From the NCBI GenBank assembly GCA_016899975.1, contig JACJJN010000013.1:1-64000 (forward strand): 64,000 bases of DNA, written 5' to 3'. Position 1 is the first letter of the stretch. Each line of letters starts with the position of its first letter. A program made the translations under genes and the position numbers. The notes under the pieces were generated by a model. The model was given only the letters and a program-made list of their open reading frames with translations. It was not told where the DNA came from and ran no database searches. The DNA is from Lacrimispora saccharolytica (GTDB lineage Bacteria > Bacillota > Clostridia > Lachnospirales > Lachnospiraceae). Below, piece by piece: positions 52,885 to 61,366 of the stretch.

Positions 52885-53697
52885 CTAAAGCTTAACGAAA
52901 ACCGGTTTTTTGTCTGTAAACTGCGTATAATATTGAAATCCTGCTTCTCTCAGCAATTCCGCCGCCGTATCAAAGCCGAAGCCTACATGGCGCGGTTCAT
53001 GGGCGTCTGAGCCGACGGTGACCATTTCTCCGCCCAGTTCCCGGTAACGGCGGATAATCTCCGGATGGGGATTTGGAAAGCCAAGTCCGTATTTCAGTCC
53101 TCCGGTATTGACCTCCAGCGCAATCTGATATTCCACCAGAAGTTTCAGGATCTCATCGATCTCATCCCGGTACTCCCCGCAGCGGTACTCCGCGCCTTTT
53201 GACTTTCCATACCGTACCACATAATCCAGATGTCCAAGCGTCTGGAACTCATGAAAGGCACGCAGATTTTCCGAAGTGGCACGGAAATATGCCCGGTACA
53301 TTTCCCGGTCTTCCATATCCTGAAAAGATTCACAGTCATAGGGATCTTTGCCATTCAGCAGATGCATCGACCCGATCACGAAGTCAAAGGGCCAGCGGCG
53401 CACATACTCCTCCATCTGTCCTTTCAGATGTGCCTGCAGTCCCAGTTCCACGCCAAAGCGAATCTGGATACGATCCCTGTATCTTTCCTGCAGTTCACGG
53501 ATCTTCGCCTGGTATGCCGGCGTATCCAGCTGAAATTCTTCCTCTCCGGTCCGCGGATTTCTCGGATAATCCATATCATAGTGATCGGTAATACAGATCT
53601 CTTTCATTCCAAGGGCGATCGCCCGTTCGATCATTTCTTCCGGACACGCCTTGCTGTCCGTGGAAAAGCTGGTGTGCATATGACAGTCTGCAATCAT
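52885..53697 (-). CDS. PHP-family phosphatase (histidinol-phosphatase HisK-like)
   Basis: 270 residues of the PHP fold. The metal ligands are visible in DCHMHTSFSTD, ITDHYDMDYP, FGVELGLQ, GSMHLLNG, LGHLDYVVRYG and GSDAHEP. This is the histidinol-phosphatase family (HisJ/HisK), the penultimate step of histidine synthesis. No other his gene adjoins, so the substrate could differ. Confidence 0.88.
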   Translation of the reverse strand: MIADCHMHTSFSTDSKACPEEMIERAIALGMKEICITDHYDMDYPRNPRTGEEEFQLDTPAYQAKIRELQERYRDRIQIRFGVELGLQAHLKGQMEEYVRRWPFDFVIGSMHLLNGKDPYDCESFQDMEDREMYRAYFRATSENLRAFHEFQTLGHLDYVVRYGKSKGAEYRCGEYRDEIDEILKLLVEYQIALEVNTGGLKYGLGFPNPHPEIIRRYRELGGEMVTVGSDAHEPRHVGFGFDTAAELLREAGFQYYTQFTDKKPVFVKL

Positions 53698-53722
53698 ATT
53701 CTTCCTCCGTATCCGTTCATCC

Positions 53723-53747
53723 AGGTCTTCGCATTGATTGCGCAGAC
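53723..53747. repeat. GGTCTGCGCA-type hairpin
   Basis: GGTCT-T-CGCA...TGCG-C-AGACC is a palindrome related to the repeats at 21566 and 58816. It lies between mnmA and the PHP gene. Confidence 0.5.
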
Positions 53748-53775
53748 CATGTAAAACAATGCCTGTGGGCAGTCT

Positions 53776-54879
53776 TTATCTTTCTTCTCTGCTTCCGGAC
53801 AGGATCGTGCCGCCTCCCGCCACATAGCCGTCCTGATAAAAGACGACAGCCTGTCCCGGAGTCACTGCCCTTACTTTTTCCGGGAACGAACAGACGATCT
53901 CGTCCTCTCCGGTCCGTCTGACGATACACGGGGATCCTTTATGTCCATAGCGGATCTTTGCCATGCAGGAAAATTCTTCCCCGATCTCCAGAGGCGGGAT
54001 TGCCATATAGTTGACGTGATTCGCCCGCAGCTGGTGAGAGAACACCTCTTCATTTTCTCCGATCACCACTTCATTGGTCTCCGGACGGATCTCCAGCACA
54101 AACACCCGGTGTCCCATGGGAAGGTTCAGGCCGCGGCGCTGGCCGACGGTGTAATGGGTGATTCCCTCATGCTGTCCTAGGATCTCGCCTTTTGTGTTGA
54201 CAAAATTCCCCTTCGGGGCATGGATGCCTGTCTCTCTTTCAATAAACGCCGCATAATCGTTGTCCGGCACAAAGCAGATTTCCTGGGAATCCTTTTTGTG
54301 TGCCACAGGCAGCCCGATCTTTTCCGCAATTTTCCGGATCTCATCCTTAGTATAATCCCCCACCGGCATCAGTGTCCGTGAAAGCTGTTCCTGAGTCAGA
54401 TTGTACAGCGCATACGTCTGGTCCTTCGCCGCCGTGATAGAATTGCGGATAGCATATCTTCCATTGGGAAGTTTCGCTATCCTGGCGTAATGACCGGTGG
54501 CAATATAATCCGCTCCGATGGAAAGGCTTCTCTGCAGCAGAGATTCCCACTTGACATACCGGTTGCAGGCAATACAGGGATTGGGCGTTCTACCGTGGAG
54601 ATATTCGTCCACAAAATAGTCCATCACATTCTGCTTAAATTCCTTTTTGAAATTCATTACATAATAAGGGATTTCCAGATGCTGAGCGACCCTTCTTGCG
54701 TCATCCACGGCCAAAAGGCCGCAACAGCCGCCGTTTTCCTCAACAACTGTTTCAGCCTCATCCTGCCAGATCTGCATGGTCACTCCGATCACCTCATAGC
54801 CTGCCTCTTTCAAAAGATAGGCAGCTACCGAAGAATCTACGCCGCCGGACATCCCGACAACCACTTTTTTTCCTGCCAT
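53776..54879 (-). CDS. mnmA: tRNA-specific 2-thiouridylase MnmA
   Basis: Thiolates U34 of Lys/Glu/Gln tRNAs. PP-loop GMSGGVDSSVAAYLL binds ATP. The catalytic Cys pair is in TPNPCIACNRYVKW and SQEICFVPD. The product is 367 residues. It is directly downstream of iscU and iscS, the source of its sulfur, so it likely shares their transcript. Confidence 0.97.
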   Translation of the reverse strand: MAGKKVVVGMSGGVDSSVAAYLLKEAGYEVIGVTMQIWQDEAETVVEENGGCCGLLAVDDARRVAQHLEIPYYVMNFKKEFKQNVMDYFVDEYLHGRTPNPCIACNRYVKWESLLQRSLSIGADYIATGHYARIAKLPNGRYAIRNSITAAKDQTYALYNLTQEQLSRTLMPVGDYTKDEIRKIAEKIGLPVAHKKDSQEICFVPDNDYAAFIERETGIHAPKGNFVNTKGEILGQHEGITHYTVGQRRGLNLPMGHRVFVLEIRPETNEVVIGENEEVFSHQLRANHVNYMAIPPLEIGEEFSCMAKIRYGHKGSPCIVRRTGEDEIVCSFPEKVRAVTPGQAVVFYQDGYVAGGGTILSGSREER

Positions 54880-54882
54880 GTT

Positions 54883-55320
54883 TTAATATTCTTCCTCTAC
54901 TTCTTCTTCGCTGATGTCAGACTTCGGTTTTTCCAGTCCTTCGATCTTGATGCCATGCTTCTCCGCATAGTCCCAGAGTGCCGCATGGATTGCTTCCTCT
55001 GCCAGCAGAGAGCAGTGTACTTTCACCGGCGGAAGTCCGTCCAGAGCATCCATAACCGCTTTGTTGGTCACTTCCAGCGCCTGCTGGATGGTTTTTCCTT
55101 TCACCAGTTCTGTCGCCATGCTGCTGGTGGCAACGGCTGCACCGCAGCCGAAGGTCTTGAACTTGCAGTCCTGGATAATTCCGTTGTCGTCAATATCCAG
55201 ATACATTCTCATGATATCTCCGCATTTTGCATTTCCTACAGTTCCCACGCCGCTGGCGTTCTCGATCTCTCCTACATTTCTCGGGTTCTGAAAATGATCC
55301 ATTACTTTATCACTGTACAT
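54883..55320 (-). CDS. iscU: Fe-S cluster scaffold protein IscU/NifU-like
   Basis: Assembles Fe-S clusters on three Cys: VGNAKCGD, FKTFGCGAAVA and VHCSLLAEEAI. The product is 145 residues with an acidic C-terminal extension (about 125-145) typical of Firmicutes NifU-like scaffolds paired with an IscS. AGGAGG lies upstream. Confidence 0.95.
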   Translation of the reverse strand: MYSDKVMDHFQNPRNVGEIENASGVGTVGNAKCGDIMRMYLDIDDNGIIQDCKFKTFGCGAAVATSSMATELVKGKTIQQALEVTNKAVMDALDGLPPVKVHCSLLAEEAIHAALWDYAEKHGIKIEGLEKPKSDISEEEVEEEY

Positions 55321-55356
55321 ATCTATATTTCCTCCTGTATCTTCTGTATTTATTTT

Positions 55357-55385
55357 GTAACAGTTCAGCCTTGCTGAACTGTTAC
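55357..55385. repeat. GTAACAGTTCAGC hairpin overlapping the iscS stop
   Basis: GTAACAGTTCAGC (55357-55369) pairs perfectly with GCTGAACTGTTAC (55373-55385), with a CTT loop. The TAA stop of iscS (55384-55382) lies inside it. An identical hairpin is at 58723-58750. Confidence 0.75.
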
Positions 55386-56566
55386 CTTATTTTTTCCTGT
55401 TTTTTCAGGAAATCCTCATAAAGCGGAGACATGCTGCGCAGTCTCGCAACGATCTCTTTGATCTGGTCTACGGTGTAATCGATATCCTCACGGGTCGTCT
55501 CCGCGCTCAGTGTCAGACGCAGAGAGCCATGAGCGATCTCATGGGGCAGTCCGATGGCGAGCAGTACATGGGACGGATCCAGTGATCCGGAGGTACATGC
55601 AGAGCCGCTGGATGCCGCGATCCCTTTCATATCAAGCATGATCAGAAGGGATTCGCCTTCAATGAATTCAAAACTGATATTGCAGTTGTTTGGAAGACGT
55701 TTCACAGGGTCTCCGTTCAGCCGGCTGTGCGGGATCTCTGTCAGGATCCTGTGGATCAGATGATCTCTGAGTTCCGCTTCTTTCGCGGTTCTCTCCTTCA
55801 TCGTGTCAACTGCCATCTTAGCCGCAGCCCCATATCCCACGATTCCGGGCACATTTTCCGTTCCGGCACGGCGTTTTCTCTCCTGAGCGCCTCCGTGGAT
55901 AAAGGAACGGATCTTTACGCCTTTGCGGATATAAAGGAATCCGATTCCTTTCGGACCGTTGATCTTATGTCCGCTGGAGCTGAGCATATCAATATGACAT
56001 TCGTCAACATTCAGCGGAATCTGTCCGAACGCCTGTACCGCATCTGTGTGGAACAGGATATTGTGTTCTTTCGCGATCCTTCCGATTTCTTCCACCGGCT
56101 GGATCGTTCCGATCTCATTGTTCGCGGTCATTACGGAAATCAGGATGGTCTCCGGGGTGATCGCTTTCTGCAGGTCATCCAGCTTTACAATACCGTTTTC
56201 ATCCACATCCACATACGTTACCCTTGCTCCCCGCTGCTTTTCCAGATATTCGCAGGTGTGCAGGATCGCATGATGCTCGATCTTTGTTGTGATGATGTGA
56301 TTTCCTTTGGACGCATATGCTTCATAGGTGGCTGCCAACGCCCAGTTGTCCGCTTCTGTTCCTCCTGCCGTGAAGTAAATTTCCTCCGGACGTGCGCCGA
56401 TCACCTGCGCGATCTGCTCTCGTGCTTTTGTAATGGCTTCCTTGCTCTTTCCGGCAATCTCATAAATGCTGGAAGGATTTCCATAAAATTCGCTGAAATA
56501 CGGAAGCATCGCCTCCACAACTTCAGGCGCTGTCTTTGTTGTCGCCGCATTATCAAGATAAATCAT
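55382..56566 (-). CDS. iscS: Cysteine desulfurase (IscS/NifS)
   Basis: PLP enzyme that takes sulfur from cysteine. It shows YLDNAATTKTAPEVVEAM, the PLP Lys in SSGHKINGPKG, and the persulfide Cys in SSGSACTSGSLDPSHVL. The product is 394 residues. The AAGGAGG site lies in the end of iscR, which it overlaps by 4 bases. Confidence 0.97.
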   Translation of the reverse strand: MIYLDNAATTKTAPEVVEAMLPYFSEFYGNPSSIYEIAGKSKEAITKAREQIAQVIGARPEEIYFTAGGTEADNWALAATYEAYASKGNHIITTKIEHHAILHTCEYLEKQRGARVTYVDVDENGIVKLDDLQKAITPETILISVMTANNEIGTIQPVEEIGRIAKEHNILFHTDAVQAFGQIPLNVDECHIDMLSSSGHKINGPKGIGFLYIRKGVKIRSFIHGGAQERKRRAGTENVPGIVGYGAAAKMAVDTMKERTAKEAELRDHLIHRILTEIPHSRLNGDPVKRLPNNCNISFEFIEGESLLIMLDMKGIAASSGSACTSGSLDPSHVLLAIGLPHEIAHGSLRLTLSAETTREDIDYTVDQIKEIVARLRSMSPLYEDFLKKQEKIR

Positions 56567-57066
56567 TGTTCTGCCTCCTTATGCTTCTTTTCTGTACTTT
56601 TGCTGCATGCCCGTTCTGCCACGTTATTTTCCGCAGTGCCTGAGCAGGAAAGCTGGTGGCTTTCTTCCACCAGTTCGTTGAGATATATGGTATCCACTGC
56701 CTGGGTGATACTGTCATTGATTTTCTTCCATACAAACCGGGTCACACAAAAATCCGCTTCCCCGCAGCTTCCGCTGCCCTCGTTGGCAGGACAGGTGACT
56801 GCATCCAGACTTCCCTCCAGCGCCCGCAGGATATCGCCCACAGAGATTTCCCCCGCCGGACGTCCCAGCTGATAACCGCCTTTGGCTCCGCGCACACTGA
56901 CGATGATCCCTGCCTTTTTCAGCAGTCTCGCCAGCTGTTCCAGATAGCTCTCCGAAATATTCTGGCGCTCGGCAATGCTCTGTATGGAAACCGCTCCCTC
57001 GTCCGCATGGACGGCGAGATCGATCAGGGCTCTCAGCCCGTATCTTCCTTTCGTAGATAATTTCAT
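56563..57066 (-). CDS. iscR: Rrf2-family regulator IscR-like
   Basis: Winged-helix regulator that probably binds a [2Fe-2S] cluster and controls the operon. It shows MKLSTKGRYGLRALIDLA, the SIAERQNISESYLEQLARLLKKAG HTH, and three Cys in CPANEGSGSCGEADFC. The ATG at 57066 has GGAGG 5-6 bases upstream, giving 167 residues. A Cys-containing C-terminal tail (about 145-167) is longer than in E. coli IscR. Confidence 0.93.
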   Translation of the reverse strand: MKLSTKGRYGLRALIDLAVHADEGAVSIQSIAERQNISESYLEQLARLLKKAGIIVSVRGAKGGYQLGRPAGEISVGDILRALEGSLDAVTCPANEGSGSCGEADFCVTRFVWKKINDSITQAVDTIYLNELVEESHQLSCSGTAENNVAERACSKSTEKKHKEAEQ

Positions 57067-57079
57067 TCTTTCCTCCATC

Positions 57080-57096
57080 TGACGCATTTACTGCAT
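57080..57096. repeat. GCAGTAAATGCG core repeat
   Basis: GACGCATTTACTGCATC shares GCAGTAAATGC with the repeats at 21566 and 58816; it lies in the iscR leader. Confidence 0.35.
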
Positions 57097-57106
57097 CATT
57101 AAGGTT

Positions 57107-57171
57107 AATCCCGACTAAACCACTCGGATTTATGTCTTTTTTAGAATAGCACTGCCGCATTGTTCTGTCAA
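57107..57171 (-). promoter_or_regulatory. iscR promoter and Rrf2 operator
   Basis: TTGACA (57171-57166) and TATTCT (57148-57143) are 17 bases apart. Just downstream, AATCCGAGTGGTTTAGTCGG (57130 on), then GATT, is an imperfect palindrome resembling Rrf2/IscR sites, and it overlaps the start of transcription. Autorepression is likely. Confidence 0.65.
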
Positions 57172-57224
57172 GCATGTTTTTTACATATATCTGTAACAAT
57201 CACCAACCCTTTCGGAGGCCGCCG

Positions 57225-58742
57225 TTGTCACGAAAAAAAGCATTACTGATCGGTACCTTCATTCTGACACTGACAGGGATGGTCAGCAGAATTATAGGTT
57301 TCTTCTACAGAATATTCCTCTCTCACACGATTGGTGCGGAACAGCTGGGAATTTTCCAGCTGGTCTCCCCGGTCTACAGTATGGCCCTGGCAGTCTGCTC
57401 CGCCGGGATCCAGACGAGTCTTTCCCGTTTCATCGCGGCAAAAACAGCGGAGAAAGACAAGACCAGCGCCCTGCATTTTCTGGTAACAGGAACGGTATTT
57501 TCTTTCCTCCTGGCTCTTGTTTCCGCATTTCTCCTTTACTATTTTTCCGTCCCGGTGGGAACCGTATTTCTCGGCGAACCGCGCACCATACCTCTGCTGC
57601 AGGTTATGGCTTGTTCCATCCCTCTGTCCGTCATCCATTCCTGCATTGCGGGATGGTATTTCGGGCAGAACAAAACCGCAGTTCCTTCTCTGTGTCAGCT
57701 CCTGGAACAGACCGTGCGGGTGCTGTCCTCCTACCTGATCTACCTGATCTTTCTTCAGGAAGGCCGGGCTCCTTCAGCTCTGCTGGCAGCGCTTGGCACC
57801 CTCGCAGGCGATGTGGTTTCCTGTCTTTTCTCCCTGATTGTGATCCATCTTGAGACTTCCCGCCTGGGATACCGCATCCACACTCTTACAAATCCGGGAA
57901 ATTATCTGAAGCAGCTGCTTCTCCTTGCCTATCCTCTGATGGCAAACCGGATCTTCATGAGCCTGCTCCACAGCCTGGAAACTATCCTGATCCCAGCACG
58001 CCTGCAGGCCGGTGGGATGAACGTCTCGGAATCATTAAGCATCTATGGGGTTCTGACCGGAATGACAATGCCTCTGATCTTCTTTCCGTCCACGATCACC
58101 AACTCCGTCTCTGTAATGCTCATGCCGGACGTCGCCCGGAAACAGGCATCCGGAAACCGCAGTTCCATTGCCGCCACCATCTCCCAGACGATTCGCTTCT
58201 GTATGATCCTTGGAATCTTTTCTCTTGGAATCTTCTTTTTCTACGGAAACTCCATGGGCATACTTTTGTTCCGCAGTCAGGAAGCCGGAAACTTTCTTCG
58301 GACGCTGGCGTTTCTCTGTCCTTTTCTGTATCTGGACTCCACGCTTTCCAGTATCCTGACCGGGCTTGGCAAAACAAAGGCAGTTTTTGTCCAGAATATT
58401 TCCGGTCTGGGCATCCGTATCGCCTTTGTATGGTTTGCCGTTCCATCCCAGGGGATCAAAGGCTATCTGTCCGGACTTCTTGCCAGCGAAATCCTGACCA
58501 CCTTCCTCCGGCTGACCTCCCTGTACCGGGAAGTGCATTTTTCCTTCTACGCGGTACCCGCTCTGCTGTTTCCTGCGGGAGCAATGCTGACCGCCGCCGG
58601 ATGTACGTTTCCTGTCCATCATCTTCTGGACGCCCTGGGTCTTCCGCCTCTCGCGGTGCTGTTTCTGGATGTAGGGACAGCGGCGTTTCTGTATCTGTTT
58701 CTCCTGCGGCCTCTTCTTCCGAGTAACAGTTCAGCCCGCTGA
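57225..58742 (+). CDS. MOP-superfamily polysaccharide/lipid flippase (SpoVB/MurJ-like)
   Basis: About 14 membrane helices in 505 residues, with the MATE/MOP opening GTFILTLTGMVSRIIGFFYR and the GxxQL-Y-like IFQLVSPVYSMA. It probably flips a lipid-linked wall or spore-cortex precursor. The start is TTG at 57225 with GGAGG 6 bases upstream. The last seven codons and stop are formed by a hairpin repeat (58723-58750), so its C terminus may differ between relatives. Confidence 0.88.
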   Translation: MSRKKALLIGTFILTLTGMVSRIIGFFYRIFLSHTIGAEQLGIFQLVSPVYSMALAVCSAGIQTSLSRFIAAKTAEKDKTSALHFLVTGTVFSFLLALVSAFLLYYFSVPVGTVFLGEPRTIPLLQVMACSIPLSVIHSCIAGWYFGQNKTAVPSLCQLLEQTVRVLSSYLIYLIFLQEGRAPSALLAALGTLAGDVVSCLFSLIVIHLETSRLGYRIHTLTNPGNYLKQLLLLAYPLMANRIFMSLLHSLETILIPARLQAGGMNVSESLSIYGVLTGMTMPLIFFPSTITNSVSVMLMPDVARKQASGNRSSIAATISQTIRFCMILGIFSLGIFFFYGNSMGILLFRSQEAGNFLRTLAFLCPFLYLDSTLSSILTGLGKTKAVFVQNISGLGIRIAFVWFAVPSQGIKGYLSGLLASEILTTFLRLTSLYREVHFSFYAVPALLFPAGAMLTAAGCTFPVHHLLDALGLPPLAVLFLDVGTAAFLYLFLLRPLLPSNSSAR

Positions 58743-58750
58743 ACTGTTAC
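58723..58750 (+). repeat. GTAACAGTTCAGC hairpin overlapping the flippase stop
   Basis: GTAACAGTTCAGC (58723-58735) pairs perfectly with 58738-58750. It encodes the flippase C terminus SNSSAR and its TGA. It is the same stem as at 55357. Confidence 0.75.
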
Positions 58751-58752
58751 AG

Positions 58753-58840
58753 CATTCGCCCATGAAAGATCGCTTCGCGATGGGGCGAATGCCCATAAGC
58801 ACTGCGTTTTCATACGGTCCGCGCAGTAAATGCGCAGACC
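58753..58840. repeat. Compound hairpin with GGTCCGCGCAGTAAATGCG repeat
   Basis: GCATTCGCCCAT (58753-58764) pairs with GGGCGAATGC (to 58791) around GATCGCTTCGCGAT. Then CGGTCCGCGCAGTAAATGCG (from 58816) with CAGACC repeats the sequence at 21566-21590. Confidence 0.6.
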
Positions 58841-58926
58841 TGACGGAACAGTTCCTCTTCCAAAACAGTCACACCGTACATCAACTTAATTTTTTTGGAA
58901 TTCCGGTTAAATCTCCGAAAAAAATA

Positions 58927-58955
58927 TCGACAGCCCTTACTTTTTGTATTATAAT
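58927..58955 (+). promoter_or_regulatory. Promoter of the DAHP synthase gene
   Basis: TCGACA (58927-58932) and TATAAT (58950-58955) are 17 bases apart, 52 bases before the ATG. Confidence 0.7.
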
Positions 58956-59007
58956 GGGTCTGTCATACCGTCGGAGTACCGGCGGACAGAAGAAAAAGGA
59001 GATTATC

Positions 59008-60042
59008 ATGAGTTTCAATTTTGAAAAAAGACTGCCGACGCCAACAGATATCCGTGAGCAGTATCCGCTCAGCGCCCACGCGGCAGCTGTCAAAGCAGAG
59101 CGGGATAAAGAAATTGCCAGAGTATTCACTGGGGAATCCGATAAATTCCTTGTGATCGTAGGTCCCTGTTCCGCGGATAACGAAGATGCCGTCTGCGAAT
59201 ATGTCAGCCGTCTGACAAAAGTCGCTGACAAAGTTTCTGACAAACTGATCATTATCCCGCGTGTTTACACCAATAAACCGCGTACTACCGGAGAAGGCTA
59301 TAAAGGGATCGTCCATCAGCCGGATCCGGAGAAAAAGCCGGATCTGGTCCACGGACTGATCGCAATGCGCAAAATGCATATGCGTGTGATCGAGGAAAGC
59401 GGACTGACTTCCGCCGACGAAATGCTGTACCCGGACAACTGGAGTTATCTGTCCGATATTCTCTCTTATGTTGCCGTAGGAGCCCGTTCCGTAGAAAATC
59501 AGCAGCACCGCCTGACGATCTCCGGCCTTGACATTCCGGCAGGCATGAAAAACCCCACCAGCGGTGATTTTTCTGTCATGCTCAACTCTGTCATTGCCGC
59601 TCAGGGTTCCCATACCTTTATCTACCGGAACTGGGAAGTGAAAACTACCGGCAATCCGCTGACTCATACGATCCTGCGGGGCGCGGTCAACAAGCACGGA
59701 AACGCAATCCCGAACTATCACTATGAGGATGTTCAGCTTCTGCTGGAAAAATACAGAGAGACTAATCTGAAAAATCCGGCGGTCATCATCGACGCCAACC
59801 ATTCCAACTCCAACAAGCAGTACGAACAGCAGATCCGTATTGTGCGGGAGGTTATGCACAACCGCCAGTACTCTGAGGATATCCGCAATCTGGTAAAAGG
59901 CGTGATGATCGAAAGCTATCTGGAACCAGGCAGCCAGAAGATCGGCTGCGGAACCCATGTATATGGCAAATCCATCACCGATCCCTGCCTGGGATGGGAG
60001 GACACGGAAAAACTGATCTATAAGATCGCCGATCTTTGCTGA
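59008..60042 (+). CDS. 3-deoxy-7-phosphoheptulonate synthase (class I, AroFGH type)
   Basis: First step of the shikimate pathway, joining PEP and erythrose 4-phosphate. VIVGPCSADNEDAV, RVYTNKPRTTGEGYKG, KNPTSGDFSVM and the metal His/Glu/Asp in IDANHSNS, MIESYLEPGSQ and KSITDPCLGWEDTE are present. The ATG at 59008 has AAGGAG 6-7 bases upstream; 344 residues. The family is feedback-inhibited by an aromatic amino acid; which one is not clear. Confidence 0.96.
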   Translation: MSFNFEKRLPTPTDIREQYPLSAHAAAVKAERDKEIARVFTGESDKFLVIVGPCSADNEDAVCEYVSRLTKVADKVSDKLIIIPRVYTNKPRTTGEGYKGIVHQPDPEKKPDLVHGLIAMRKMHMRVIEESGLTSADEMLYPDNWSYLSDILSYVAVGARSVENQQHRLTISGLDIPAGMKNPTSGDFSVMLNSVIAAQGSHTFIYRNWEVKTTGNPLTHTILRGAVNKHGNAIPNYHYEDVQLLLEKYRETNLKNPAVIIDANHSNSNKQYEQQIRIVREVMHNRQYSEDIRNLVKGVMIESYLEPGSQKIGCGTHVYGKSITDPCLGWEDTEKLIYKIADLC

Positions 60043-60062
60043 TCATATGAAAACCTGTTCAA

Positions 60063-60126
60063 GACAAAAAGTCACCCGCAGAAAGATTCTTTGACCCAAG
60101 AATCTTTCTGCGGGTGACTTTTTGTC
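60063..60126. terminator. Bidirectional terminator
   Basis: A long near-perfect stem starts GACAAAAAGTCACCCGCAGA and its complement ends at 60126. It separates convergent genes, with A/T runs at both ends. Confidence 0.88.
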
Positions 60127-60141
60127 ATTACTTTTCCATCA

Positions 60142-60966
60142 TCAAAAGATACTTCCCACAGCGGTCAGGCTGTCCGCCAGATTTTCTCTGTAATCTTCTT
60201 CGCAGGGATCCAGGCTGTTGACTGTGACACAATAGCGGTCAGCCGCTGCTGTCGCATGCAGATATCTCTGGTTTCCAAGATAAACGGCAACATGCCCCGG
60301 AAAGTACAGCAGATCTCCCGGCTGTTTCCTTTCCCTTGGGATTTGCCGCATCGGATAGCCAGGCGCCAGTTTCGCATCCCGATAGATGATGATCCCGTTC
60401 AGCAGATACGTCATCTGCGCCAGCCCGGAACAGTCAATGCCAAGCGGCGTCTTTCCGCCCCACCGATACGGCGCTCCAAAATAGCTGCACGCAGTCTCCA
60501 CCAGCCGCTGTCTCAGTTCCGTCTCCTGAAGCTTCCCATATTTTTTTCCTGTTTCCCGTAAAGCTTCCGCCGGCACTGTCTGAATGCAGACACCCGGAAC
60601 ATAACCGCAGGTTCCTCCGGCAAGCCGTACCGTCAGCCAGTCTTCACACACGCCGCATACCTCCAGCCAGGAACCTCTTGGAACCCAGAGCAGTGTCTCC
60701 GCCTGTACGTTGGGACGGCGTTTGATATCCGCAAACGCTGCTTTGACCATTCGCCAATCTTCTTCCCTGCCTCCGCACCGCTCCAGGGGTACCGCGTCCT
60801 CTTTTGGAATCCACCCTTCATATCCATAAAACATCCGGATCCGGATCCATCTGCCCCGGCACTCCAGGATCTCTGCCTCCATCCCGTACAGGCCTTCATC
60901 GATGCACTCTCCATCCCCAGGCACGCGTCTCAGCGGCACAATCCCTTTCCCGATCCTGATCTTCAT
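60142..60966 (-). CDS. NlpC/P60 cysteine hydrolase with SH3 domains (YkfC-like)
   Basis: Predicted gamma-D-glutamyl-L-diamino-acid endopeptidase for peptidoglycan peptides. Two SH3-like domains (about 1-60 and 70-135) precede an NlpC/P60 domain with catalytic Cys in GIDCSGLAQM, His in PGHVAVYLG and a third polar residue near YLHATA. There is no signal peptide, so recycling of imported muropeptides is likely. The ATG at 60966 has AAGGGAG 7 bases upstream; 274 residues. Confidence 0.88.
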   Translation of the reverse strand: MKIRIGKGIVPLRRVPGDGECIDEGLYGMEAEILECRGRWIRIRMFYGYEGWIPKEDAVPLERCGGREEDWRMVKAAFADIKRRPNVQAETLLWVPRGSWLEVCGVCEDWLTVRLAGGTCGYVPGVCIQTVPAEALRETGKKYGKLQETELRQRLVETACSYFGAPYRWGGKTPLGIDCSGLAQMTYLLNGIIIYRDAKLAPGYPMRQIPRERKQPGDLLYFPGHVAVYLGNQRYLHATAAADRYCVTVNSLDPCEEDYRENLADSLTAVGSIF

Positions 60967-61110
60967 ACACATTCTCCCTTCGGAAGGTTCCTTTTCCAAG
61001 GAGTCTGCATCCTGATGTTCCTGCAGAATACCGCTTCCGATTCGCTCTCTTTCTCCTATTCTATGCACGGACCAGCCTCACTGAATACTCTTCACCTTGC
61101 AGAATATCGT

Positions 61111-61128
61111 TTTCAAACACACTCTGTC
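61111..61128. repeat. Dispersed AGAGCGTGTTTGAAA-type repeat
   Basis: TTTCAAACACACTCTGTC lies between the NlpC gene and the small membrane protein. Confidence 0.55.
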
Positions 61129-61145
61129 TTCTTCTGTTCTCTGAA

Positions 61146-61343
61146 TCAGAAAAATGAAACTACCATAGCCACAAAAGATGCCACACTGATCACCGCGCCG
61201 CCGACACGGCTCATTTTCAGATAGGTCTTTGTAGGCTCTCCGTCTTTCAGTTTAAAAAACTTTTCCGCCTTCCACATCCACAGCGGCTTCAGCGCCATCA
61301 GCAGCCCCAGCAGAAATAAAAGCGCAAATCCGAATTTGCTCAT
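61146..61343 (-). CDS. Small membrane protein (DUF6199-like)
   Basis: 65 residues with two hydrophobic helices (about 3-20 and 44-65) around a WKAEKFFKLKDGEPTKTYL loop, as in a widespread clostridial family I take to be DUF6199; its function is unknown. The ATG at 61343 has AGGAGG 9 bases upstream. It follows xerD closely. Confidence 0.75.
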   Translation of the reverse strand: MSKFGFALLFLLGLLMALKPLWMWKAEKFFKLKDGEPTKTYLKMSRVGGAVISVASFVAMVVSFF

Positions 61344-61366
61344 CCGTCTTTTCCTCCTGATTTCTG

